Below, piece by piece: positions 25,026-34,301 of a stretch of DNA of 64,000 nt. The stretch's first letter is position 1. The number at the start of each line of letters is the position of its first letter. The translations under genes and the position numbers were made by a program. The notes beneath the pieces are model-generated. The model was not told where the DNA came from and searched no databases. It saw nothing but the letters and a program-made list of their open reading frames with translations. Origin of the DNA: Paludibacterium yongneupense DSM 18731 (GTDB lineage Bacteria > Pseudomonadota > Gammaproteobacteria > Burkholderiales > Chromobacteriaceae); the NCBI RefSeq assembly GCF_000422925.1, contig NZ_AUGZ01000010.1:62001-126000 (forward strand). Reading direction: 5' to 3'.

Positions 25026-25986
25026 AAAAGACGACGCCGGCTATCGCAGTCATCTGACCGAACTGGACGAAGCGCAGTTGCCGGAAGGCGATGTCACCGT
25101 CAAAGTCGAGTATTCCACGCTCAACTATAAAGACGGTCTCGCCATCACCGGCAAGGGACCGGTGGTGCGCCGCTTTCCGATGGTGCCGGGCGTCGACCTC
25201 GCGGGGGTGGTCGAAGACAGCAGCCATCCCGACTTCCGGATCGGCGAGCGCGTCGTACTGAATGGCTGGGGCGTGGGCGAAGTGCATTGGGGCGGGCTGG
25301 CCGAGCGCGCGCGGCTCAAGGGCGAGTGGCTGATCAAGCCGCCGGCCGCGTTCAGCGCGCGGCAGACGATGGAAATAGGCACCGCCGGCTATACCGCGAT
25401 GCTCTGCGTGATGGCACTCGAAAAACACGGCGTGCGCCCCGAACACGGCGAGATCCTGGTCACCGGCGCAGCCGGGGGCGTCGGCAGCGTCGCCGTCGCC
25501 TTGCTGGCCCGGCTCGGCTACACCGTGGTCGCTGCCAGCGGGCGTCCCGCCAGCGCCGGCTATCTCAAAACGCTGGGCGCGAGCACGGTGATCGACCGCA
25601 CCGAATTCAACGCCCCGGGCAAGCCCCTCGCTCGCGAGCGTTGGGCGGGGGCGGTCGACACCGTCGGCAGCCATACCCTGGCCAATGTCTGCGCGAGCAC
25701 GCGCTACCGCGGCGTCGTCGCCGCCTGCGGTCTGGCCCAGGGCATGGACCTCCCGGCCACCGTCGCCCCCTTCATCCTGCGCGGCGTCACGCTGGCCGGC
25801 ATCGATAGCGTGTTCTGCCCGCTGGCGGAGCGCGAACTGGCCTGGCAAAGGCTGGCGCGCGATCTCGATCCCGCGCTGCTGGCCGGCATCACGCGCGAAA
25901 TCGGCCTGAGCGAGGCCATCGCCGTCGCAGGCGAACTGCTGGCGGGGACGATTCAGGGGCGGGTGGTCGTGGACGTGTCGCGCTAG
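25003..25986 (+). CDS. acuI: Acrylyl-CoA reductase (AcuI/YhdH type)
   Basis: A 327-residue medium-chain reductase that uses NADPH to turn toxic acryloyl-CoA into propionyl-CoA. Seen: the N-terminal GroES-like domain with [19 protein letters not shown]; a GVDLAGVVE strand; the nucleotide-binding motif [20 protein letters not shown] near residue 150; and a C-terminal [11 protein letters not shown] end, all as in YhdH/AcuI. No zinc-binding cysteine set is present, as expected. It is translationally coupled to acuR by a 23-base overlap. No DMSP lyase or CoA ligase gene is adjacent, so the acrylate source is not visible here. Confidence 0.9.
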   Translation: MFKAILIEKDDAGYRSHLTELDEAQLPEGDVTVKVEYSTLNYKDGLAITGKGPVVRRFPMVPGVDLAGVVEDSSHPDFRIGERVVLNGWGVGEVHWGGLAERARLKGEWLIKPPAAFSARQTMEIGTAGYTAMLCVMALEKHGVRPEHGEILVTGAAGGVGSVAVALLARLGYTVVAASGRPASAGYLKTLGASTVIDRTEFNAPGKPLARERWAGAVDTVGSHTLANVCASTRYRGVVAACGLAQGMDLPATVAPFILRGVTLAGIDSVFCPLAERELAWQRLARDLDPALLAGITREIGLSEAIAVAGELLAGTIQGRVVVDVSR

Positions 25987-25996
25987 ACGGGCCGGT

Positions 25997-26608
25997 TCAG
26001 CCCGGCAGTTGCAAATGCCCGCCCTTGACCGGCACTCGTGCCGACGAAGGGCGGGTTTTGCTGCGTATCGTATGCTCGACGCCGTCGAGGCTGTATCTGA
26101 TGTCGTAGCCGACAATGCGGCTGGAAGCCAGCAGCACCGAATCGCACCCTTTGCCGGCGGCGGCCTGGCGCTGCGGCAGGGTGCTGCCCGCGCGCGCGGG
26201 CCTGGCCTCGTCGGGCGGCTGGATCAGCGCCGCGGCATCGGTGCCATCGTCGGTTGTCGTCCCCAGCACCGCATCCAGCACACTGCCGGTCAGACTGTCA
26301 GCCAGGCTGGACGCCATGCTGTCGTCTTCGGCCGGCATGGCCGATGGCCGCAGGCAGGGAGCACGGGCGGTTGACGTGATGCGGCGGATCGGGACCACTT
26401 TCACTATTCTGGCGTACTCAGGAGCAGACGCCTCCGCGCGCGGCGCCGAGGCAGGAGCAGGGCCGGCGAGTGGCGCCCCTCTCGCCGGCTTCGGGTCGGC
26501 GGCCAGGACGTGCTGAGCCGTGCCCGCCGCGCCGCGCCCGATCATGGCGGCCGCGCCGATGGCGAGACCGCCACCCAGCAGGGCGGCGAACAGGTACGTT
26601 TTTTTCAT
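25997..26608 (-). CDS. Envelope protein related to glycine-zipper 2TM proteins
   Basis: A 203-residue exported or membrane-anchored protein: a hydrophobic N-terminal segment (about 5-25, FAALLGGGLAIGAAAMI), a Pro/Ala-rich linker (40-65), a YARIVKVVPIRRI strand near 66-78, and a C-terminal GYDIRYSLDGVEHTIRSKTRP block. The last two resemble the strands flanking the glycine zipper in 17-kDa surface-antigen/glycine-zipper 2TM proteins, but the region between (SLADSLTGSVLDAVLG) has no true zipper. Function unknown. The ATG at 26608 has a GAGGA site; a GTG one codon earlier is also in frame. Confidence 0.6.
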   Translation of the reverse strand: MKKTYLFAALLGGGLAIGAAAMIGRGAAGTAQHVLAADPKPARGAPLAGPAPASAPRAEASAPEYARIVKVVPIRRITSTARAPCLRPSAMPAEDDSMASSLADSLTGSVLDAVLGTTTDDGTDAAALIQPPDEARPARAGSTLPQRQAAAGKGCDSVLLASSRIVGYDIRYSLDGVEHTIRSKTRPSSARVPVKGGHLQLPG

Positions 26609-26629
26609 CACAGCGATCCTCGACGGGCC

Positions 26630-26648
26630 GGTCTCTTAAAAATAGACC
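26630..26648 (-). promoter_or_regulatory. Inverted repeat upstream of the envelope protein gene
   Basis: GGTCT and AGACC surround a 9-base AT-rich centre 21 bases before the start codon of the envelope gene. It may be an operator or a leader hairpin; nothing in the window names the regulator. Confidence 0.25.
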
Positions 26649-26755
26649 CGCCGGGCCGGATTAAGTTTGTGGCAAATGGTAACGCTCTGTAACCGGGAGT
26701 ACGGCATGCATCGCGATGGCGACGCCTATGCGACAATAGCGCTCCCGTCACCGCC

Positions 26756-27376
26756 ATGGAGCCCCGCTTGGAACGCCTTGCCGTCATCGACTTCGAAACC
26801 AGCGGTCTCTCGCCCGCCAGCGGCTGCCGCGCCACCGAAATCGCTATCGTGTTACTCGAGGACGGCGCCATCGTCGACCGCTATCAGAGCCTGATGAACG
26901 CGGGCGTCGTCGTACCGCCGTTTATCGAGCAGCTCACCGGCATCAGCAATGCGATGTTGCGCGCCGCCCCGCCCGCCCGGCACGTCATGGCCGAAGCGGC
27001 CGCTTTCGTCGGAGCAACGCCTCTGGTCGCCCATAACGCTTCGTTCGACCAGAAGTTCTGGGACGCGGAGCTCGCCCGCCTCGGCCTCGCGCGGCGGCAG
27101 GAATTTGCCTGCTCGATGCGCCTCGCGCGCCGCCTGCTGCCGGACGTCCCCAACCACAAGCTGGGCACGCTGGCCAGGCAACTCGCCCTGCCCGCCACCG
27201 GCCGCGCGCACCGGGCGCTGGCCGACGCCGAAATGGCGGCCTGGCTCGTCGCCCACCTGGAACGCATGCTGCGCGAACGCCACGGCATCGCCCGCGTCGA
27301 CCATGCGTTGCTATGCCGACTTGGAAATGTGGCCAAAGCGCGTATGCCAGACTTCCTGAACCGGCTTGCCACATGA
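26756..27376 (+). CDS. DEDDh 3'-5' exonuclease (DnaQ-like)
   Basis: A 206-residue cytoplasmic exonuclease of the DNA polymerase III epsilon family. Seen in order: Exo [12 protein letters not shown] (D and E at about 12 and 14), Exo [15 protein letters not shown], and Exo [14 protein letters not shown], with the histidine of the DEDDh type. It is smaller than DnaQ and lacks the C-terminal segment that binds the polymerase, so it is more likely a separate repair or RNA-processing nuclease. The start at 26756 (ATGGAGCCC) has no strong ribosome site. It is followed 40 bases later by the aminotransferase gene. Confidence 0.84.
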   Translation: MEPRLERLAVIDFETSGLSPASGCRATEIAIVLLEDGAIVDRYQSLMNAGVVVPPFIEQLTGISNAMLRAAPPARHVMAEAAAFVGATPLVAHNASFDQKFWDAELARLGLARRQEFACSMRLARRLLPDVPNHKLGTLARQLALPATGRAHRALADAEMAAWLVAHLERMLRERHGIARVDHALLCRLGNVAKARMPDFLNRLAT

Positions 27377-27416
27377 TACCGTGTACGATCCCCCTATCAA
27401 GTTTGGAGTAACGCAC

Positions 27417-28604
27417 GTGTTCGAACATGTCGAAGCTTATGCCGGCGACCCCATCCTATCGCTGATGGAGTCGTACCAGCAGGACCCGCGCCAGGAGAAG
27501 GTCAATCTCGGCATCGGACTGTACTACGATGAAGAAGGCCGACTGCCGCGTCTTCAAGCCATCGCCGAAGCCGAACGGCGTCTGGCTGCCGCGCCCTCCC
27601 CCTGCGGCTACCTGCCGATGGAAGGCCTCGCCGACTACCGTCGCGCAACCCAGGCCTTCGTGTTCGGCGCCGGGCACCCCGCCGTCCTCGACGGTCGCAT
27701 CGCCACGATTCAGACGCTCGGCGGCTCCGGCGCGCTCAAGGTCGGCGCCGACCTGCTGAAACGCTATTTCCCGGACTCCGGGGTCTGGGTCAGCGATCCG
27801 ACCTGGGACAACCATGTGTCGATCTTCGAAGGCTCCGGCCTCACCGTCAAGCGCTACCCCTACTTCGATGCCGCCACGCGCAAGGTCAACTTCGAGGCCA
27901 TGCTCGACTGTATCGGTGGCCTGCCGGCGCGTTCCATCGTGCTGTTGCACCCGTGCTGCCATAATCCGACCGGTTCCGACCTGACGACGGAGCAATGGGA
28001 CCGCCTGATCGCCGTGGCGGTGAAGCGCGAGCTGATACCGTTCATGGACATCGCCTACCAGGGCTTCGGCGCCGGCATCGAGCAGGACGCCTACGCCATC
28101 CGCGCGATGGCCGCGGCCGGGGTATCGTTTCTGGTTTCCAACTCCTTCTCCAAGATCTTCTCGCTGTACGGCGAACGCTGCGGCGGCTTGAGCATCGTGT
28201 GCGCGGATGCTGCCGAAGCCACCCGCGTTCTGGGCCAGCTCAAGTTCACCGTGCGCCGCAATTACTCGAGCCCCCCGCGGCACGGCGCTCATCTGGTCGC
28301 CACCGTCCTGCTGGACGACGCTCTGCGCTCGCAGTGGGAAGCCGAAGTCGACCAGATGCGCACCCGCATTCAGGCCATGCGCCGCACCTTGTTCGACGTT
28401 CTCAAGAACGCGTTGCCGCACGCCGACTTCAGCCATCTGCTGACCCAGCGCGGCATGTTCAGCTACACCGGTTTTTCACCTGAACAGGTGGACCGGCTGC
28501 GCCACGAACACGCCGTTTATCTGGTCGGAACCGGGCGCATGTGCCTGGCCGGGCTCAATACCAAAAACGCCATTCGCGTGGCCGAGGCCTTCTCCAAGGT
28601 CTGA
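27417..28604 (+). CDS. tyrB: Aromatic amino acid aminotransferase
   Basis: A 395-residue class I PLP enzyme that transaminates tyrosine, phenylalanine and often aspartate. The PLP lysine is K246 in [29 protein letters not shown] gives the conserved NPTG motif, and [17 protein letters not shown] near the C-terminus is typical of the TyrB/AspC family. The length is that of TyrB. The start is a GTG at 27417 with a GGAG site at good spacing, giving [17 protein letters not shown], the standard N-terminus; an upstream in-frame ATG would add 17 unlike residues. Confidence 0.9.
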   Translation: MFEHVEAYAGDPILSLMESYQQDPRQEKVNLGIGLYYDEEGRLPRLQAIAEAERRLAAAPSPCGYLPMEGLADYRRATQAFVFGAGHPAVLDGRIATIQTLGGSGALKVGADLLKRYFPDSGVWVSDPTWDNHVSIFEGSGLTVKRYPYFDAATRKVNFEAMLDCIGGLPARSIVLLHPCCHNPTGSDLTTEQWDRLIAVAVKRELIPFMDIAYQGFGAGIEQDAYAIRAMAAAGVSFLVSNSFSKIFSLYGERCGGLSIVCADAAEATRVLGQLKFTVRRNYSSPPRHGAHLVATVLLDDALRSQWEAEVDQMRTRIQAMRRTLFDVLKNALPHADFSHLLTQRGMFSYTGFSPEQVDRLRHEHAVYLVGTGRMCLAGLNTKNAIRVAEAFSKV

Positions 28605-28668
28605 CCCGCGAAGCCGACGCCTCCCGTCCGCCCGATTGCGCGCGGCCGGGAGGCGGGGATGAATCAGC

Positions 28669-29082
28669 ATGCACCTCATACGCGAACGACTCTGGCTGGA
28701 TGAACGCGACGTCAGCTTCAGCATGATCCGTGCCCAGGGCGCGGGCGGGCAGAATGTCAATAAAGTCTCGTGCGCGATCCACCTGCGTTTCGACGTCCTG
28801 GCCTCCTCGCTACCCCCGGAAGCCAAGGCGATGGTGCTGCACCACGACGACCAGCGCATCAGCAAGGATGGCGTAATCGTGATCAAGGCGCAGCGCTTCC
28901 GCAGCCTTGAGCTCAATCGCGCCGACGCGCTTGAACGGCTGATCGCTTTGATCCGCGACGCGACGCAGCAGGAGGCGCCGCGCAAGGCGACGCGCCCGAG
29001 CCGGCGAGCGCGCCAGCAGCGGATGGCCGACAAAACCCGCCGCAGCCAGATCAAGCTCGGACGCGGCAAGAATTTCGAGTAA
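28669..29082 (+). CDS. arfB: Alternative ribosome-rescue factor ArfB
   Basis: A 137-residue peptidyl-tRNA hydrolase that frees ribosomes stalled on mRNAs without a stop codon. The catalytic GGQ lies at residues 26-28 within GAGGQNVNK. The rest is the class-I release-factor catalytic domain only, followed by a basic tail (about 100-137, with repeated K and R) that enters the empty mRNA channel. Domain layout and length match ArfB/YaeJ (140 residues in E. coli). A GGGGAT site lies before the ATG. It follows the aminotransferase gene by 64 bases. Confidence 0.93.
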   Translation: MHLIRERLWLDERDVSFSMIRAQGAGGQNVNKVSCAIHLRFDVLASSLPPEAKAMVLHHDDQRISKDGVIVIKAQRFRSLELNRADALERLIALIRDATQQEAPRKATRPSRRARQQRMADKTRRSQIKLGRGKNFE

Positions 29083-29253
29083 GCGCATTCGCGTTTTTCA
29101 TCCTAGAATCAAACCACCATTGACATAAGTCAATTCACCTCGCGTTAGGCTGCACCGGATAGTGGCACCCCGTGCTGTCGGAGCCAGCCCGTCCTGCTGC
29201 TCCGCCTAGACAAGGGCAGGCTAGCGCTCGTCACGACAATCCAGGAGAGTGAG

Positions 29254-31638
29254 ATGGGCTTCGCTGGTTTTTTCCGCCGGCTTGTCGGCGTCTTCGGCCT
29301 ACACACCCGGTACGCGATGCGTGACGCGGCGCTGCTGGACCGGATCATCGAAGCCGTCTCGAACGCGGTCGTGCTCGTTCGCTCCAACGGCACGATCGCC
29401 TATACCAATTCACACTGCGAAGAATGGTTCGCCTACCCGCGCGACGAACTGATCGGACGGCCGATCGAAATGCTGGTTCCCGAACGCTACCGCACGCAGC
29501 ACTTGTCCGATCGTACCGCCTTCCTGCACGCCGCCAGCCACCGGGCGATGGGAACAGGACGCGAGCTGTTCGCCCGACGCAAGGATGGAAGCGAATTTCC
29601 GGTGGAAATCGGGCTCAGTCCGCTCACGGTCTCCGGCGAGACGCTGGTGCTGGCCTCCATCGTCGATCTCTCCGAGCGCCGCAAGAGCGAGGAGCGCTTC
29701 CGGCTGATGGTCGAGGCGGCGCCCAATGCCATGGTCATGGTCGATGCCAGCGGTCGCATCGTCCTGGTCAACTCACAGGCCGAGACCTGCTTCGGCTATT
29801 CGCGGCAGGAGCTGCTGGGGATGAATGTCGACATGCTGCTGCCGCAGCGTTACCGCGAAAGGCACGGCTCCTACCGCGAAACCTTCATGCACGACGCCAG
29901 TACCCGCGCAATGGGCGCCGGTCGCGACCTGTACGGTCGGCGCAAGGACGGCTCCGAGTTTCCGATCGAGATCGGCCTCAACCCCTTGCAGACCGCCGAA
30001 GGCACGATGGTACTCAGCGCGATCATCGACATTTCCGAGCGCAAGGCGGTGGAGCAGCGTTTTCGCGAACACGCCGAGCAAGTCTCGCTGGCCAGCCGCT
30101 ACAAATCCGAATTCATGGCCAATATGTCGCATGAACTGCGCACCCCGCTCAACAGCATCCTGCTGCTGAGCGAACAGCTGCGCGACGGACAGAAAGAGCG
30201 GCTGACGCCGCGACAGAGCGAGTTTGCCGACATCATCCACAAATCGGGCGAGGATCTGCTCGCGCTGATCAACGATATTCTCGATCTGTCGCGCATCGAA
30301 GCCGGCCGGATGCCCGTGCATCCGGAAAAAGTCATTCTGGCCGATTTCATCGCCCACCTTCGCGAAGTCTTGCGGCCGATGGCGGACAGTCGCCAGATAC
30401 GACTGAGCTTCGAAATGGAGCCGGATACGCCGGCCGTCGTCGTCATCGATTTTCAGCGCGTCTATCAGATCGTCAAGAACCTGTTTTCCAACGCGGTCAA
30501 GTTCAGCGACAGCGGCGGCCAGGTCCATCTGCGCATGCTGCACGGCCCGGGCCACGGACAGTTCTCGATCGCGGTCACCGACACCGGCCCCGGCATCCCG
30601 GCCGACAAGCATGAAATGATCTTCCAGGCCTTCCAGCAACTGGATGGCTCGGTCAGCCGCAAGGTCGGCGGCAGTGGTCTCGGGCTGGCCATCTCGCGCC
30701 AGCTGGCGACCCTGCTCGGCGGCGAATTGACGCTGGATAGCCAGCCCGGCCTGGGCAGCACCTTCACCTTGAGCCTGCCGCTGAGCTCGGACATCGAAGC
30801 CCCCCCGCCGGCGATCTCCCCGCCGGCCCTCCCGGCCCTGCCCGAGGACGGAGAGACGCGCACGTTCAAGATCCTGATCGTCGAAGACGATACCAACTTT
30901 GCCGAAGTGATGGCGGAATCGGCACGGGAGCACGACTTCGATCCGCATGTCCGGCATACCGGCCGCGACTGCCAGGACGCCTTGGCGCAACTGCAGCCCG
31001 ACGCCATGATCGTCGACATCCTGCTGCCCGATATGAGCGGCTGGAAACTGATCGAGGGCGTACGTCACGACCCGCAGCTCGGCGGCATGCCAATCCAGAT
31101 CATCACCTGCCTGGACCGGCCGTCAACAGTGACGGAAGCCGCCGGCTACCTGGTCAAGCCGGTCGATACGCTACAGCTGGCACGCGTATTCAGCAATCTG
31201 CGGCGCCAGCTGCTGCAGGCCGCCCCGCCGCCGCCGCCCCTGCCGCAGCCGGACTCCGACACGACAGAACGGCCCGAGCGGACCATCCTGCTGGTGGACG
31301 ACGACATCCGCAATGTCTACGCGATGAGCAGCCTGCTCGAAGATGCGGGCATGGCGGTTCACATTGCACGCAACGGCGAGGAAGCCCTGCGCGCCGTCGC
31401 CGAGCATACCGAAATCGACCTGGTGTTGATGGATATGATGATGCCGGTGCTGGATGGCTATCAGGCAACCGCCTTCCTGCGGCGCGACCTCAAGTTCGAC
31501 AAGCCCATCCTCGCCGTCACCGCTTCGGCGATGAAGGGCGACCGCGAAAAATGCCTGGAGGCCGGCGCCAACGACTACCTGGCCAAGCCGGTTTCCAGCA
31601 GCGTGTTGCTCGAACGCATCAAGCAGCTATTGTGCTAG
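29254..31638 (+). CDS. PAS-PAS hybrid histidine kinase with two receiver domains
   Basis: A 794-residue cytoplasmic sensor kinase; no transmembrane segment is seen. Order: PAS 1 (about 28-145), PAS 2 (about 150-270), HisKA with the phospho-accepting H293 in MSHELRTPLNS, HATPase about 405-515 (ending with GGSGLGLAISRQ), REC 1 with acceptor D588 (IVDILLPDMSG), and REC 2 with acceptor D727 (LMDMMMPVLDG). The two PAS domains share RRKDGSEFP(V/I)EIGL and look like an internal duplication. A CCAGGAGAG ribosome site precedes the ATG. It is followed after 13 bases by a REC-PAS-GGDEF-EAL gene, so the pair is probably a phosphorelay feeding c-di-GMP. The signal is unknown. Confidence 0.92.
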   Translation: MGFAGFFRRLVGVFGLHTRYAMRDAALLDRIIEAVSNAVVLVRSNGTIAYTNSHCEEWFAYPRDELIGRPIEMLVPERYRTQHLSDRTAFLHAASHRAMGTGRELFARRKDGSEFPVEIGLSPLTVSGETLVLASIVDLSERRKSEERFRLMVEAAPNAMVMVDASGRIVLVNSQAETCFGYSRQELLGMNVDMLLPQRYRERHGSYRETFMHDASTRAMGAGRDLYGRRKDGSEFPIEIGLNPLQTAEGTMVLSAIIDISERKAVEQRFREHAEQVSLASRYKSEFMANMSHELRTPLNSILLLSEQLRDGQKERLTPRQSEFADIIHKSGEDLLALINDILDLSRIEAGRMPVHPEKVILADFIAHLREVLRPMADSRQIRLSFEMEPDTPAVVVIDFQRVYQIVKNLFSNAVKFSDSGGQVHLRMLHGPGHGQFSIAVTDTGPGIPADKHEMIFQAFQQLDGSVSRKVGGSGLGLAISRQLATLLGGELTLDSQPGLGSTFTLSLPLSSDIEAPPPAISPPALPALPEDGETRTFKILIVEDDTNFAEVMAESAREHDFDPHVRHTGRDCQDALAQLQPDAMIVDILLPDMSGWKLIEGVRHDPQLGGMPIQIITCLDRPSTVTEAAGYLVKPVDTLQLARVFSNLRRQLLQAAPPPPPLPQPDSDTTERPERTILLVDDDIRNVYAMSSLLEDAGMAVHIARNGEEALRAVAEHTEIDLVLMDMMMPVLDGYQATAFLRRDLKFDKPILAVTASAMKGDREKCLEAGANDYLAKPVSSSVLLERIKQLLC

Positions 31639-31651
31639 GCGGTAATAAAGC

Positions 31652-33769
31652 ATGCCCATTGCCGCCTTGCCGCCTGCGGTCCGCCCGGGCCCCATTGTTC
31701 TGCTGGTCGACGACCGGGTGGAAAACCTGACGTCCATGTGCGCCATACTTGAAGACTGCGGCGCCGACCTGCACACCGCAGGCTCGGGCCAGGACGCGCT
31801 GGAACTGATGCTCAATCACGACATCGCGCTGGTGCTGCTCGATGTGCAGATGCCGGAGATGGATGGCTACGAGGTGTTGCAGCTGATGCGCAGCAACCGG
31901 CGCACGCGGCATATCCCGACCCTGTTCGTTACCGCCCATGCCCGCGACGAAGTCGCCCAGCTAAACGGCTATCAGTCGGGCGCCATCGACTACATCCTGA
32001 AGCCGATCCAAGCGCCGGTGTTGCGCAGCAAGGTGCGGCAATTCCTCGAACTCGATGGTTACAAGCGGCGTCTGCAAGAGGTGTGCAGCGAACTGGACCT
32101 GCAAAAGGCCTTCTATGCGGCGATGCTCAACGCTGCCGGAGAAGGCGTGCTCGGCATCGACGCCGCCGGCACGGTCAACTTCGCCAATCCGATGGCGATG
32201 CGCCTGCTCAGTGCAGGAGATGACAGCCTGATCGGCAGCAACTTCGCCGAACTGTGCCGCGATAATGACGATACCCCGTGGCAACAGACGATGTTCTATC
32301 GCTTCTGGACGGAAATGTGCGAATTCCGGCTCGACGACGCGCGGCTCTACCGGCACAACGGCGAATGGCTGCCGGTCACCCTCAGTTGCTCGCCGCTGAC
32401 AGGGCGGCAGCGCGGATCGGTCGTTGTGTTTCAGGACATCAGCGTACGCAAGGCCCTGGAAGAACAACTGCGCCTGCAAGCGATCACCGACCACCTGACA
32501 GGGTTGGCCAACCGCAACGGCTTCAAGCAGGCGCTGTCGCGCTGCCTGCAGCGCGCGCAGCGCAACAACCGGCATGTGGCGCTGATCTACATCGATCTCG
32601 ATCACTTCAAGACGATCAATGATACGCTGGGGCACGATTGCGGCGACAAGATCCTGATCGAGGTGGCACAACGGCTGCGGCACGTGGTCAGATCCAAGGA
32701 TGTCGTGGCGCGCCTGGGCGGCGACGAATTTACGGTCGTCATCGATGATCTGGACGAAATCGAAAATTGCGGCCTGATCGCGGGCAAGATGCTGGAACAG
32801 CTCAAGCAGCCCTATCTGGCGCAAGGACGCGAGCTCATGCTCAGTGCGAGCATAGGCATCGCCTTATACCCCGATAATTGCCAGGACTCCGATCAACTGA
32901 TGCTGGCAGCCGATCTGGCGATGTACCGCGCCAAGAACGGCGGTCGCAACGCCTACCAGTTTTTCACATCGGACATGACGATCAGGGCGCGTGCCAGGGT
33001 CATGCTGGAGCAGGGACTGCAGCGGGCTCTGGACAATCACGAATTTGGCCTGCACTACCAACCGCAGTTCAGCATCGACGGCATGCGCGTGCGCGGTATC
33101 GAGACGCTGATACGCTGGGACAATAATCTGATAACCGGCACCGTCTCGCCGAGACTGTTCGTTCCTCTGCTCGAGCAGACCGGACTGATTGGCGCTGTCG
33201 GCGACTGGATCATCTCCGGTGCCGCCCGCCAGCGCAGGCTCTGGCGCGAAGCGGGCCTTATGCCGGATGACTGCCCGCTTGCGATCAATCTGTCGCCACG
33301 CCAGTTCGACAACGGCGACTTGGTGGCCACACTCGCCCGCGCGCTGGGCGACAACGCGCTCGAACCCGGCATGCTCGAGGTGGAAGTTATCGAAAGCATC
33401 CTGATGAAAAACAGCGCCAGTCTGGCCGAGATCAAACGTCTCGGCATACGACTGGCCATAGACGAATTCGGCAGCGGCGACTCCTCGCCCGCTCGTCTGC
33501 TGGAGTCCGGCGTCGATACCGTCAAAATCGACATATCCTTCATCTCCAGGATCGTCGACGGAGGCAAGGATGCAGCCATCGCTGCGGCCATCATCTCGCT
33601 TGCGCATCATCTCGGCCTGTCCGTCATCGCCGAAGGCGTCGAAACCGACGCCCAACTCGCTATCCTGCGCACTCTGTCCTGCGACGCGGTACAGGGCTTT
33701 CTACTATCCCAGCCTATCCCCTCCGAGTCGGTCCCCGCCCTCTTCGAACGCTTTAACCACGCCAACTGA
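31652..33769 (+). CDS. REC-PAS-GGDEF-EAL protein (c-di-GMP signalling)
   Basis: A 705-residue cytoplasmic response regulator. Order: receiver with acceptor D64 (about 13-130), PAS (about 150-275), GGDEF at 356-360 with an RSKD inhibitory site five residues before it, and EAL (about 450-700). The diguanylate cyclase half looks intact. The phosphodiesterase half is partly altered: the EAL motif reads ETL (E484 kept) and the metal-binding DDFG(T/S)G motif reads DEFGSG at 604-609; the KID and AEGVET motifs are kept. Phosphodiesterase activity may be weak or absent. It lies 13 bases after the hybrid kinase gene, its likely phosphodonor. Confidence 0.92.
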   Translation: MPIAALPPAVRPGPIVLLVDDRVENLTSMCAILEDCGADLHTAGSGQDALELMLNHDIALVLLDVQMPEMDGYEVLQLMRSNRRTRHIPTLFVTAHARDEVAQLNGYQSGAIDYILKPIQAPVLRSKVRQFLELDGYKRRLQEVCSELDLQKAFYAAMLNAAGEGVLGIDAAGTVNFANPMAMRLLSAGDDSLIGSNFAELCRDNDDTPWQQTMFYRFWTEMCEFRLDDARLYRHNGEWLPVTLSCSPLTGRQRGSVVVFQDISVRKALEEQLRLQAITDHLTGLANRNGFKQALSRCLQRAQRNNRHVALIYIDLDHFKTINDTLGHDCGDKILIEVAQRLRHVVRSKDVVARLGGDEFTVVIDDLDEIENCGLIAGKMLEQLKQPYLAQGRELMLSASIGIALYPDNCQDSDQLMLAADLAMYRAKNGGRNAYQFFTSDMTIRARARVMLEQGLQRALDNHEFGLHYQPQFSIDGMRVRGIETLIRWDNNLITGTVSPRLFVPLLEQTGLIGAVGDWIISGAARQRRLWREAGLMPDDCPLAINLSPRQFDNGDLVATLARALGDNALEPGMLEVEVIESILMKNSASLAEIKRLGIRLAIDEFGSGDSSPARLLESGVDTVKIDISFISRIVDGGKDAAIAAAIISLAHHLGLSVIAEGVETDAQLAILRTLSCDAVQGFLLSQPIPSESVPALFERFNHAN

Positions 33770-33822
33770 ACACCCTTGTACGATATTGATCTCATATTTA
33801 CCAATGATTGATTGTTTTTACA

Positions 33823-33828
33823 TATAAT
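33823..33828 (+). promoter_or_regulatory. Putative -10 element for the DUF2844-DUF3443 pair
   Basis: A perfect TATAAT lies in an 80-base AT-rich gap, 27 bases before the chosen DUF2844 start. An upstream in-frame ATG at 33808 precedes this element, which argues against its use. No good -35 box is visible. Confidence 0.35.
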
Positions 33829-33855
33829 ATTCAGGTGATTAACATGGGATCCGTG

Positions 33856-34281
33856 ATGAAAACCCTCCTTTTCCTCGCCAGCCTGACGTTGACGACGCCC
33901 GCGCTCGCGGCGCTGGGCGACCAATTGGCCACCCCCGCCAGCGGTCAGCGCGTGCTCAGCGCGGTGACGTCCGGCAACTATACCCAGCGCGAGACCGTGG
34001 ATGGCACCGGCTTGCACCTGCGCGAGTACGTCACCAGCGCGGGTATCGTGTTTGCCGTCGCCTGGAACGGACCCGCCATGCCCAACCTGCAACAGATTTT
34101 CGGCTCGAGCTATTCCAGCTTCCAGAGCGCGGCCCAGGCCCGCAGCAGCTTGAACGCGCTCGGCCATCGCGCGAGCGGCGACCTCGAAGTGGAAACCGGC
34201 GGCCATATGGGCGCTTATGTCGGCCGCGCCTGGCTCAAATCCCGGCTTCCCGACGGCTTCGACACGACGTCGATCCAGTAA
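33856..34281 (+). CDS. DUF2844 family exported protein
   Basis: A 141-residue protein with a signal peptide of about 20 residues (ending ALA before ALGDQ). The mature part has the DUF2844 pattern: an early TPASGQRVLSAVTSGNYTQRE stretch, LREYVTSAGIVFAVAWNGP near the middle, and SSYSSFQSAAQA followed by a GHMGAYVGRAWL strand near the end. Function is not established. The ATG at 33856 gives the only N-terminus that starts with a signal peptide; ATGs at 33844 and 33808 are less likely. It is followed after 20 bases by a DUF3443 lipoprotein; I recall these two families occurring together in Burkholderia-like genomes, and the pair should act together in the envelope. Confidence 0.78.
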   Translation: MKTLLFLASLTLTTPALAALGDQLATPASGQRVLSAVTSGNYTQRETVDGTGLHLREYVTSAGIVFAVAWNGPAMPNLQQIFGSSYSSFQSAAQARSSLNALGHRASGDLEVETGGHMGAYVGRAWLKSRLPDGFDTTSIQ

Positions 34282-34301
34282 CGATTACAAGGTAAAGAGC
34301 G

